Below are positions 48,591 to 59,344 of a DNA stretch of 64,000 nt, piece by piece. Position numbers and translations under genes: made by a program. The notes beneath the pieces are model-generated. The model saw only the letters and a list, made by a program, of their open reading frames with translations. It was not told the DNA's origin and ran no database searches. This DNA is from Dioscorea cayenensis subsp. rotundata. Taxonomy: Eukaryota; Streptophyta; Magnoliopsida; Dioscoreales; Dioscoreaceae. Each line of letters begins with the position of its first letter. The first letter of the stretch is position 1. The DNA is taken from NCBI RefSeq assembly GCF_009730915.1, contig NC_052475.1, forward strand, positions 28,457,016-28,521,015, written 5' to 3'.

Positions 48591-48618
48591 CCTTTTTCTC
48601 TCGAACATGAAATCCCAT
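48107..48618 (-). pseudogene. captured gene fragment, copy 2
   Basis: Same content as copy 1. One frame (48376-48618) reads an acidic stretch (VNGEEDERDEVDGGEGDEDE), another (48107-48364) a Ser/Pro-rich piece followed by SFKTPRERAARDRSPDPELG and a stop. The two frames are offset, so a single product is unlikely. It could still be transcribed from outside. Family not recognised. Confidence 0.5.
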
Positions 48619-49603
48619 TTTTCATGCAGCGTGATCGTGATTGTGAGCCGCATGCTTTGTCTCACCTGGCCCGATCCAACGCTAGATAAAGAGATTTTTG
48701 GGGGTGATAAATACACGGAAAAAAACTCATTTCTTAAACAGAGACCTCATTTTTTTAAACAAAACCCTCATTTCTTAAACAGAGACCTCATTTTTTTAAA
48801 CAGAAACCTCTTTTCTTAAACAGAAAACTCATTTCTTAAACAGAAAAACTCAATTTTTTTAAACAAAAAAACTAATTTTTTTAAATAGAAAACTCATTTT
48901 TTTAAACAGGGAAACTCATTTTTTTTAAAGCAGTAACCTCATACCTCATATTTTTAAATAGAGCTTTCATTTTTCAAATAGAAACTCATCTGATCTCAAT
49001 GGCATTATAGTCAAACCCCGTCACACTTGCCATAACTTCCCACGCAGGGACAATTTTCAGTCCAAAAAAATTCCAAATTAACTCTATCAATCACTATTAG
49101 ATGTTTGGGGGTTTAAAAAAATCATCGTATTCAAAAGGAAGGGGTTTTTGAGGAGTGCAAAACTAACGGGGTGTTTTTGGCAATATTGCAAACTTACAAG
49201 GTGTTTTTGGCAATTTCCACTTTTTTTAATTGCACAAATTAAAATTGAACAACCTAATATCGATTGACCAAAGACTAGCTTTAAAAAAAAAAATAATATT
49301 AACTCCATTATAATAGATTTTGAATTTACTTAATAAGAAAATGTTTCATTTTCTGAATAATTTTTTTTTAGCTTATGTCCTTCCATTATATGGAATGTTA
49401 TTCATTGGAAATATTTTTATTTTATTTTTTTTGAAAAATATAAGAATTAAAAAATACAAGTTTTTTAATTTCAGATTAATTTAAATTCAAAAAGTAATTA
49501 TTAATTTTCTTTTTTTTAATCGATTTTTTTTTTCCCATTTACGGAGTTCCATCACTTGGTTCGCTTTCAAAGCAGCGGCAACAACGAAGAGGAGAGGGGA
49601 TCG

Positions 49604-51922
49604 ATGGCGGGAGGGAAGCGAAGCGAGTATATGCCGTCCGAGGACGATCGGGCGTCGAGCTTCGCGCAGATCCCCACGAGCTTCGGCCACGAGCTCCGCG
49701 CCTGCCTCCGCTGCCGGCTCGTCAAGACCTACGATCAGGTCCTTCTCCTCATCTTGTGCTAGGTTTAGGGTTTCGTCATGGTTTCTTATTTTCCCATGAG
49801 TTTGCTTTCTCTCCCGTTGACCCCTTGTCTATTTTTCTGGCATTGATTTCGGTTCTAGGGTTTGAAAATCTCTCCATTTGCCCCCATAAATTTATGGATG
49901 GTTAACAAATTTAGGGTTCGTTTGAATCTTCATCATCTGACAAAATGTATGTTAAACAACTCTTTGAAGTTCAGATTAAGCATTGAATATCTCTCGTACT
50001 GGTTTTGATTATGTGAAGTAATACTGTATATATCCTGTCAACAAGAAGCTGCCTTGATTCGAAATCTCTTACTGAAATATCAGATCGAAAAGAAATTTCC
50101 ACATTTGTATGAATTAATCTTTACTAAAGGTGAAGGTTTCAATGTATTTCTATGATGAAATCACACCACAGACGTTGAGCTGAATTTGTTTGGTGAAGCT
50201 AGCAAGACTAGAATTTTATTCAGGCAATGAACAAGTGATACCCAAATGTATGCTTTGAAGTGATTTTCAAAGTATTTCTATTCATAGTTTCATTCATTTA
50301 CAATAAAGTTCATCTGCATATCCTTCTATGACTAATTTGAGGAAATTTGCACATAGGATGCAACCTTGACATGCCCGCAAAACATGGGACACTTTTTTTT
50401 TTTTTTTATGTTTCCACTCTGCTAGAATTGTTTATTGTAGCATCTATAATCTGTTAGTAGGTGAAATTTGATATAAATTTTAAGTTGTATTTATCCATTT
50501 GTTAATTGGTTTACTATAAATTGCATTATATGTTGCATAAACTTCATGTTGTGGTTTAGAATAATTTAATCGGAGGCTGAGGGATGTTTTGAGCTTAACC
50601 TTCATTTAGCCTTGCATTTGGTATATGTTATGTGCATACCATAACAGCTGGTACTTTTCACATTAACGTATGTTCATACATATGTTGTCTGTGGGTCAAC
50701 ATCTTAATTTTATTCAGACCATCAGTTTCCTGCATTCTGTTCGCATTCCTTGTAGTTGTGTTTCTGCTGCAAAAGTTTTTTGTTTACATGAATGGCTTAT
50801 GTAATTTGGATAAGTATTAGATGTATTTGAGATTGCTTTTTTGGAAGAAAATGTTCCTATGTTAAATATACTTTTGTCAATATCTTTTTCTTCCTCTTTT
50901 TATTTTATTTTATTTTATTTATGTGCTTTCTTGTCTTGATTATGCAGTTTAGGGAGTCTGGCTGTGAAAATTGCCCCTTCTTGGATATGGATAAAGAACA
51001 CGACAATGTGGTAAATTGCACCACTCCCAATTTTACTGGGTAAGTATTACATTTTTGTCTAGCATTTCATTTGTCATGGGGTGATTTTGTAACATGGGAG
51101 TCCTTTGAACTGAGTAAAAGTTCCAGACCATTGGAAGGCCACTGAACCTGCATCATTGGTGAACTTTTAATACCTAAAAGTGTGAGGAATTATTAGAGTT
51201 AAATATTGGTGTAACATTTATATGAGTTCTTATGTTTATGCCAATTATTTGCAACTTTGACTTACTGGCTGAACTTCTTAATGTTTCCTCTGAAATTTGT
51301 CATTGCTATTCTCTTTTAGTGATTTCCACTCAAACTAACAAACCATGTCCATCTGGCAGGACTTCTTATATCTGCTAGTAGCATCTACAAATATATATGC
51401 CAAACTTAAGTGATATCTGGCTTCTCTTTCTGCAGGATTATTTCAGTCATGGATCCAACTCGAAGTTGGGCTGCTCGCTGGCTAAGAATTGGTAAATCAA
51501 ACAATGAAACCATCTGAGTGCATTTATTAGCTCAATTAATAGTGATGGGTGCGAAGAAATTCACATGCCTTGTTTAATATGGGGCTATATAGTTTGTCTG
51601 ATTGTCATCTATCCCATCTCATTATGTTGCATTGAGAGAATTACTAAAACACATTTGTCGATGACCTGAAATTTGTTAACCCTTTGTAGGAAGGTTTATT
51701 CCAGGATGCTACACACTTGCAGTCTCTGAGGAACTTCCGGAGGAATACCAGGTATATAAAAACCTGCAAGTTAGAATATCTTGGAGTTAGAATTTATTTC
51801 ATTCCATGCCTAATCTAAATCCATATGTGGTTGTATTTTGTCTTGTGTTTAACATATTTCTCCATATGCAGGCTCTCTGTGCTGACAACAATGTTCACTA
51901 TGTTCCCCCAAAACGCACATGA
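49604..51922 (+). CDS. SPT4: transcription elongation factor SPT4
   Basis: Five exons, 49604-49738, 50948-51039, 51436-51491, 51690-51751 and 51872-51922, encode 131 residues. SPT4 pairs with SPT5 (DSIF complex) to keep RNA polymerase II elongating. The zinc finger is Cys34-Cys37 (CLRC) and Cys51-Cys54 (CENC), and the downstream core has NFTGIISVMDPTRSWAARWL and the C-terminal YVPPKR. Plant SPT4 is usually about 116 residues and starts near AQIPTSFGHELRACLRC; here an extra N-terminal 15-20 residues (MAGGKRSEYMPSEDDRASSF) precede it. The first ATG was kept because it is open and in frame; the ATG at codon 10 would bring the length closer to the family. Confidence 0.94.
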
Positions 51923-52132
51923 ATAGTTGTATTAGCTAATAGCCGCACTCAGCGATCAATGCATTGATCGTGAACAAGGATCTAGTCATGCTCTCATTCT
52001 ACATTTATTCATACATGGAATGATCTATTTTGACGTTTGGTTGGTCTTATGCACCATGAATGATACAAACATTTATCGGACTGCCTGACTAACCTAGGTT
52101 TAGTTCTCACCCACGCTTGTCTTGTCCCCAGG
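51923..52132. other. SPT4 3'UTR and spacer
   Basis: Downstream of SPT4, no further gene. A short minus ORF (52009-52233) is not supported. Confidence 0.4.
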
Positions 52133-52433
52133 GATGGCAATGGGGCAGGACGGGGCAAGCCATCCAAGGTTCGCCCTATTCTATTTTTTTTCACATTAAC
52201 CGATCGTCTCGCCCCGCTCATAGTTACAAACAAATAACTAAAATTGTTAAAAATATTTTTTAAATAATTTTTTTTAATAAAATAATTACTTATAAAAACA
52301 AGCTCATAAGAAATTTATTGAATTTTTTTTTAAAAAAATTATTTACTCTTTACACTATATAATGTATAATAAGTTAGATTATTAGTGGGGCGGGGCATGG
52401 GAAAACTAAACCCGGAGTTCAATTTTTGCCATA
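52133..52433. mobile_element. possible GC-ended MITE (hAT-like)
   Basis: The left end AGGGATGGCAATGGGGCAGG and the right end, read inward, AGGTATGGCAAAAATTGAAC, are partly inverted, and both ends are rich in GGGGC/GCCCC while the interior is AT-rich. This resembles a widespread plant repeat that begins GGGATGGCAATGGG. No clear 8-bp target duplication was seen, so the class is uncertain. Confidence 0.4.
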
Positions 52434-52660
52434 CCTACTTGGCCCAAAAAAAAAAAAAAAATTCTCATATAATTTTGTTTTAATGCAATGAAAAATAAAA
52501 ATCATATAATTTTATGGAGGTTTTCTTCAAATATCCACATTTTAAAAGGGTCATGCACGGAAAAAGAATTTAATAATATTAGTTAGTGGGGCTTAATTGG
52601 TAATTTCAAGCGCCTTCACAGATCATTCCAAAAACTCGTTCAGTTCTCCGCGTAAGGTTT

Positions 52661-52733
52661 GCCACGTGTGTCCACTGTACGCGCACCTTAAAAACAAACT
52701 CCAAAAATGGACCCCACTTCTCTAGTATTTATA
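52661..52733 (+). promoter_or_regulatory. annexin promoter: ABRE/G-box and TATA box
   Basis: GCCACGTGTGTCC with a CACGTG core at 52663-52668 is an ABRE-like G-box. A TATTTATA box lies at 52726-52733, 70 bases before the ATG at 52806. Plant annexin 1-type genes are commonly induced by abscisic acid and water stress, which fits, but the link here is inference. Confidence 0.6.
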
Positions 52734-52805
52734 CCCCTTGTCCCTTTCCAACCGACCCCTTCAAAACAATCAAAACCTCCTTTCCTTTCTCGCGAAGCTT
52801 CGACA

Positions 52806-55406
52806 ATGGCGACCATCTCTGTGCCGGCCACCGTCCCGTCCCCGGCCGAGGACTGCGAGCAGCTCCACAAAGCCTTCTCAGGTGGGTCTTCACAACTCTC
52901 TCACTCACGGTTCTAGATCTCTCACCATTTCTGTTTTCATTCCTTGATTTGGTTTTGATCCTAGGTTGGGGAACAAACGAGGGATTGATTATCTCTATCC
53001 TAGCCCACCGCACAGCAGCCCAGCGCCGCGTCATCCGGGACGTCTATTCTAAGACTCACGGGGAGGATCTCCTCAAGTCCCTCGACAAGGAGCTCACTCG
53101 AGACTTCGAGGTTCATCTCCTCCTTCTCCCCTCCGATCATCAATTTCCGGCTTGATCTATGTTTACATATGATAAAAAGGGTTGATCCAAGGTTTTGGAC
53201 ATCAGATCGGCCGATCCGTACTTCGAGATCAGCACAGTGCTTATCCCGATGATTTTTTTTTTTTTTTCCAATTGCCCATCGTACCTTATGGTCACTGCGA
53301 CCAGTGTGATGACGCTGATCCCGAAGATGGGGCTTTTTCTTCCCTCCTTTTTATTATTATTATTATTAATTTTTTCCCCTTATCACGCATAGATCCGATC
53401 TTCAACTTCAAGTTTTCTTCTTTTTTTTTTTTTTTAAAGTTTTTAATTTTGCTTTGGTTTATTGAATTATTTGTTTGAGATTTTTCATTGGTTTTTTTTG
53501 CTTTTGTTCACGGGTTTCTGTTTTCTACTCGCTACCATCGCTAGCGGGTGCTGATATCATCTGTTTCAATCCAAAAATAATTTCTGTAATTTATCAAAAA
53601 TATACATAAATTATTTTAATTTTTTTTTTTAAAGTATTAGAAATGTGAACAATGAAACCGTAGCAGTGAAGGGGTACTTATTTTGATTTTTGAAATAAGC
53701 TATTCCGTTGGTCCTTGCTAATTCTAGTCCTTAAAATTTACAAAATTCTTATTGTGATTGGAAAATATCTCTCTCTATATATAGGACCAAATTATTTTTA
53801 GCATATTAAAGGTTTGATTTTTTTCATTTTAGAGTTAAAATTATGTTGAGTGAGAAGTAGTGATAATTTGAAATGAGACTTTATTTGTGTTTCACGTTTG
53901 GTTTTCTAATCCAGTAACAAGAGATTTTATTTTGTGAAAGAATGAAACAGCATTCTATCTTACTTGTTGTTTTAATATGTTAAATTTATTATTATTATTA
54001 TTATTTTTTGTTCTTGGGGCTGGTGAGCAGAAGGCTGTGCTGACATGGACGCTGGGGCCGGCGGAGAGGGATGCATTGTTGGCGGGGGAGGTGATAAAGA
54101 GATGGAGCCCTGCGAACCGAGTGCTCATAGAGATCGCATGCACCCGTAGCCCGGAGGAGCTACTCACCGCCAGGCGTGCGTACCATGACCGCTTCAAGCG
54201 CTCCTTGGAGGAGGATGTTGCGGCGCACACCTCCGATCATTTCAGAAAGGTCAGTGCTTCCATGCTTTGTGCTTTCTTTCTTTTTGGGAAAAAAAAAGGT
54301 TTGTTTTGCAACCTGGCAAAAGGTCATACCAAAATTTGTGATTGTTCCGTGACTGCAAGCCTCATGAAGCCCAGTGTTTTATGTTAAAAAAAAAGTGATT
54401 ATTTGGGTTTTTAAATGATAAGGCATTACACACTCTATTTTATGTCTTAACTATGTCTTGAGGGGAGTCAAATCCTCGCCCTGTTGCATTAGAGTCAAAT
54501 GCTAAAGATCTTAGTTTTAGCCAGGTTTGTGGGTAATTACAAACTCTTAATAAAAATAGTGTAATTAGATGATGAGCTTGTGTGTGTGTATATACATAAA
54601 TGAAGTCTTGTTAAAATATCAAGCTCTGTTGACTCTGCTTTCCGCATTGCAACATAAAAGATCATCCGATGTAATTATCCATTTCCATATTGTTGGCAAT
54701 GGCAGATTCCATTTGGTCTTGTTGTATTGTTATTTCACCCTTCAGAAGAAGCTAATAGGTACCACAGTCTAAATTAATACCAATTTGATTCTGATCGTAC
54801 TTGCTTTTGGTTTGTGTGTAGCTTCTTGTACCGTTGGTAAGTTCGTTCCGCTACGATGGGCCTGAAGTGAACATTTCATTGGCAAAATCGGAGGCTAAGA
54901 TACTCCATGGAAAGATCTCAGAAAAGGATTACAGCAATGATGAAATTATCAGGATTCTCGCTAGCCGGAGCAAGGCGCAACTCTTTGCAACACTAAACCA
55001 TTACCACAATGAGTTTGGTAATCCAATCAATAAGGTATCAGCGTTGAACACAAATTAATTTAGATAGTACTATGTTTTCATCAGCTAAACCTTTGCTTGG
55101 CCTTCCTAGGATTTGAAGTCTGATCCTAAAGATGAGTTCCTCTCTGCCTTGAGGGCTGTAGTGAAGTGCATCACTGCCCCAGAAAGATATTTCGAGAAGG
55201 TTATTCGGCTAGCGATAAACAAGATGGGAACCGATGAAGGTGCTCTGACCAGGGTAATAACAACTCGAGCTGAAGTTGATCTGAAAATCATAAAGGAAGA
55301 GTACTACAAAAGAAACAGTGTGCCATTAGACCGTGCCATTGCTAAGGACACTCGTGGAGATTATGAGGATTTCCTTCTTGCCTTGATAGGAGAAAGTAAT
55401 GCTTGA
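52806..55406 (+). CDS. ANN1: annexin, plant D1/D2 type
   Basis: Five exons, 52806-52881, 52965-53110, 54031-54249, 54822-55034 and 55110-55406, encode 316 residues, the standard plant annexin size. It binds acidic phospholipids in a Ca-dependent way at membranes and takes part in Ca transport and stress signalling. Four annexin repeats are present. Type II Ca sites remain in repeat I (GWGTNEGLI, residues 26-34) and repeat IV (KMGTDEGAL), while repeats II and III lack the GxGT loop, as in plants. His40 (ILAHRTAAQ), linked to peroxidase-like activity, is conserved. So are two cysteines, Cys111 and Cys238, of the proposed S3 cluster. The C-terminus [16 protein letters not shown] is typical. Over its length it resembles Arabidopsis ANN1; the exact paralogue name is inferred. 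Confidence 0.95.
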
Positions 55407-55953
55407 GCTCTGCCTCTTTATAGATATAAAATAAAGCATCTGTTTGTTCTTGCTGCATATGATATATCCACCGTATTCAGTGCTCTGTTTTGCTTGCCCT
55501 GTAAAACTTCAGAGTCTACTGTGGTTTGTTTCAACTTTTATAAATAATCTACTTATGTTTGTTTATTTTTCTGCCTTTTATTTATGTTGCTTATATAATG
55601 AATGTTTTATGCTCCTGTAAATCATAGTCAAAAACATTAACTCAAAAGTATAATAATATATGAAAACATTAAAGACTAACATATAAAAAAAGAGTTACGA
55701 AGAGAAAGTCGATAAGTTGATAGTCTGAATATGAAAGACAGCAGAATACTACAGATGATGCACAAGAAATTCACATCAAATACATAGCAATAAGCAGCAG
55801 GACGCAAAATTGCTTATTTTTACAAACCCTAAAGCTGAAAGCCAAACAATGGGCTTCAGCAGACTCTTAGAGTTGGGATTCTAAACCATGACACAGCACT
55901 ACTAGTGAACATGGAAGACAACAACACAGCTCTACAGAACTCACAGTTTTACA

Positions 55954-58531
55954 TCACTTCTTCAGCAGAGCTCGAGAAAATATCCTTTTACAATAAGGGC
56001 TTGTTCGAAGCACCGATGCATGTGGTTGGATAGCTTCAACCAATGCAGCACGGAGAGAGCCCTGCAATTTGCAGTAAAAAGTGAGAAGAAAGATAAGGAT
56101 TTAATGCTTCACTGCCTAAAAAATGGAAAAGCAATGGATAGGATGAAGAAGACCTTAGAATTTACAAGAGCCGATTGAATGACATAATTTGCATATGGGT
56201 CTTGCACTAGCTGTTCAAATCGAGGTACTGTAAGCAGTTCTGATATAATCTTTGCACGGGCTTCTTCACCGAAGTACTTGAGGCATTTTTCCACCACATT
56301 GCTGCTGAACTTCTGAGTTGAGAGTTGCACATAATTTCCTTCGAATTGAGAAGCCAGGATCATAAGAATTGATTGGTTCTTCAACTCCAGAATAAATTGA
56401 ACAACATAATTTCTGCAACATAAATAAATAATAAAGACAATAAACATTGTTATTGGTGGAATATATATATATATTCTGGAGCATCAAGAGAAGGAAACCC
56501 TGGTTTTTAGTTTAAAAGATCAGAATATATGGAGGGAGGTCATGGAAAATATTACATTGGTTTGTAATCAGTTAAATATTGCAAACCCAAAGTAAAAATT
56601 CCAAGAACGGCCAAATTCTGACTGCCATCCTAGCAAGAGAAAAATTAAACATTAACAGGAGTGATCCTACCTTCATTACACCTAATAAGCTCGTCTCGAG
56701 CATCCTATTGCCATGAGTTAAATAAAAAATTATAATAAAAAAATATTCAGAATTGAGTTAAACATTGACAATAAACTCCACAAGAAAATATCTTTCATAA
56801 AACAAAAGGAAGTCAGAGCTAAATTTCCAGATTGTTACCCAAAAGGATCCTGAGCTAGAAGGAGCCCATTAAGAGAAACTTCAGAAACCAGTCTCACACG
56901 ATGCTCTCCAACTGAATGAGCAATACAGCGTTGCAGGACACAGCACCCATGTCGATGTGTTGCAATATCAACACAATGTTTTGCAGCAGCATCAAATATT
57001 AACTATCATATCAAAGGGAACATGAAGAGATTAAGCATAAGAAAATGAATCAATGCAATTCACAAAATTATTTATTATCTTCTAAGTTTTAGCATACCTT
57101 ATTATCCTCATTGGTAAGAGATTGCAGGCAACGCTGTATCACATGATTACCATTTAGATCCTTGATGAGTTCAAGAAACCCTGGTTGAAGAGCGGACATA
57201 ACCAGAGCTTTCTGTTGCCTGGTTTTAATAGTCTCTATCAGCTTTTGGACAGCCCTTGTCCTGAACCAGTATAGTATAGCGCAATCAGATAAAACAGGTA
57301 AGTTATCACATCTAACAACAACTGTGAAGCAAACATAGATGAATCTCAAATGCAATGATCAATACCCATGAATGTTCAGAGATATTCTGACAAGCTCATC
57401 AGGATATTTTGTGAGTACAAGGATGACACTCATCCTCTGCTCTTCACTACACACGTCAAACAACTTCTGCATGAGATAATTCCCAAAAGGATCAATCATG
57501 AGCTCAGCGACATTATTAATAATCCCATTAAATATCTTATCGACTTGATCTTTCCCATCATCAAACTTCCGCTGCAAGAACCGACACCCATGTTGGTCTT
57601 TGGCAAGGTAGGAGATGTACCCTTCAACATCCACCCACCGCTCATATAACAAAGGATGAATTGGAGAACGATTATGGCGAGGACTGCTCCCATAATTCAC
57701 TACTCCACCAAGGCCACCTAAAGGAAGCTGGTCATTGGCCTGTGGTGCCTTCCGCCCATTTGACGGACCATACAACCCTTTGTCCTGCATAATCAAACTG
57801 CTTTCAATATCAAAATCCTCCACATTACACAAGTTCTTAATAGATGACAACCAGGAGATTGGATTCCCATTTCCATTGCCATGGAATGTTCTTGCCTCTT
57901 CATTCACAAGAGGTAAGCTATAATTCACCTTAGGATGCACATCATAAGGGGATCTTGGACTCGAAGAATTCAAAGCATCCACATCACAATCAAGATTACA
58001 CAAATTCTTCTGTGACTGTAAGGCTCCTTTGGCAGTACGAGGCTGATATGGAGGTGAGAAAACACTCACATTGTGATTACCACTGAACCCCTCCATTCCC
58101 CACAAAGGGCATTGAGATGGCCCAAGATCCATTTCAGGAGAGCTTCTCCTTGCAGAGTTGTTATAATTAGACCTGACCATCGATGCAGCCATTGCTTGTC
58201 GGCCAATGCTTATGTTTCGAATGCCATCAAGCAATCTTTGTTCATCCAGCATCCGGTCTTCGCCTGAGCTTGAAGAGCAATCAGAGAATATGGGCGATGA
58301 CCAGCATGCATTGCCATTGCCATTGCCATTGCCATCACCATGAACATAACCATTGTTGTGGGATTGAAGCCAACCATGGAAAATCGGTGACGATGAGTCA
58401 TCAGAGACACTTGTCCTGCCAAACAAGGCATCCATAGGCAGTCCATGACGAGAATCATTGATGTTAATGGCGTGAGGGATCTCATCTAATAGACTCTCCA
58501 TCTCCCCTTCCTCCTGTTTCCCAAGTCTCAT
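55954..58531 (-). CDS. Pumilio-family RNA-binding protein (APUM9-12 group)
   Basis: Five coding exons, 58531-57366, 57260-57098, 57002-56839, 56412-56154 and 56061-55954, encode 619 residues. PUF proteins bind 3'UTR UGUA motifs and repress or destabilise mRNA in the cytoplasm. The N-terminal 300 residues are low-complexity (a HGDGNGNGNGNA run, Ser-rich parts) and start with a short conserved MESLLDEIP helix. The C-terminal domain has eight Puf repeats, recognisable from GCRFLQ, GNYLMQ, GTRAVQ, GNHVIQ, GCCVLQ, GNYVVQ, SSNVVE and ANYVIQ. Read with the established code, these favour UGUA followed by UAUA. ATG 58531 was chosen because the open frame upstream begins with GTG directly after an intron-like TTTTTTTTAG. 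Expected AtPUM12-like length is near 600. Confidence 0.92.
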
Positions 58532-58553
58532 AGTCTTCCTCTCAGAATTCACT

Positions 58554-59128
58554 AAAAAAAAGCCACCAAAAATTAAAAAACAAATAAGTCCAAAAATCCA
58601 GAAAAATAGCTCAGGGTTTCAGATTTGAGATTGCAGAGGGAATTCTCGCCCAGATTTCCTTCTTTTCTGTATCAAAATGGATCAGATAAAACCCCAGAAA
58701 AAGAGGGGAAAAAAAGCATAAAAAGATTGAAACCGTCTCTTGAGTTTAGATTCAGAAAACACAAATAATGAATTCAAATAACTAGAAAAATCTATGGCAT
58801 TTGGGTTTTCAGCTAGATTTCCTTCATTTCCACCTAAAAATCACCCAAAAACCTGAAAAAATAAATCAAAAACTAAGACTAGTAAACCTATCAACATCCA
58901 GAAAGCAATCAAAACAAGGTAAACACCACAGAATTCAGATTGCATTGGGGGTTCCATCCCCCCACACCCTTCCCCAGTCCCCACCCCCCAAAATCCCACC
59001 AAATTACCTCAAAAAAACCCAGTAACAAAATGAACAAATAAAAAAAATTTCAAAATCCACATTACAACAGATCAACAACATGAAATCAAACATCAAAAAA
59101 CAACAACAATCCAGAGAAAAAAACTCAC
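58554..59128 (-). other. probable 5'UTR intron of the Pumilio gene
   Basis: On the minus strand GATT|GTGAGTTTTT at about 59128 could be a donor and TTTTTTTTAG at about 58554 an acceptor, only about 20 bases before the chosen ATG. The exon upstream (about 59129-59340) contains a short upstream ATG frame (at about 59229) that stops after 16 codons. Not confirmed. Confidence 0.45.
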
Positions 59129-59344
59129 AATCCGACCAGCATTGAGGGTTTCTTGTGGGACAAGCAACACTCACAACTTCACAAACAGATTGATAACCAG
59201 GCAAAGATTGAGATTGCAGCAGCCTCCATTAGAATCAAAAACATACATCAAAAGGGCTACTAGGGTTCCAATCATCCGCTTAAAGAGAAGAGAAGAGATG
59301 AGGAGAGATTGAGGAGAAGAGGAGGAGAAGAGAGGTGTGTATAT

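Larger units (their letters stand above)
46842..49220. mobile_element. Mutator-like element carrying a duplicated GC-rich cargo
   Basis: A 2379-bp element flanked by identical 9-mers TTTTTTTAA (46833-46841 and 49221-49229), the Mutator target size. Its ends are long inverted repeats of about 100 bp: the left starts GGGAAAATTACTG, the right, read inward, GTGGAAATTGCC, and both share AGTTTTGCA, then CCTCA and CCCTTCC farther in. Subterminal zones (about 46990-47420 and 48720-48980) are arrays of a ~20-bp AT-rich motif (AACTCATTTCTTAAACAGAG). The core is GC-rich, gene-like DNA in two tandem copies. No transposase is seen, so this looks like a Pack-MULE-like non-autonomous element that has picked up host sequence. 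Confidence 0.8.

Noticed and set aside
57368-57649. Plus-strand ORF of 93 codons
   Set aside because: Antisense shadow of Pumilio exon 1.
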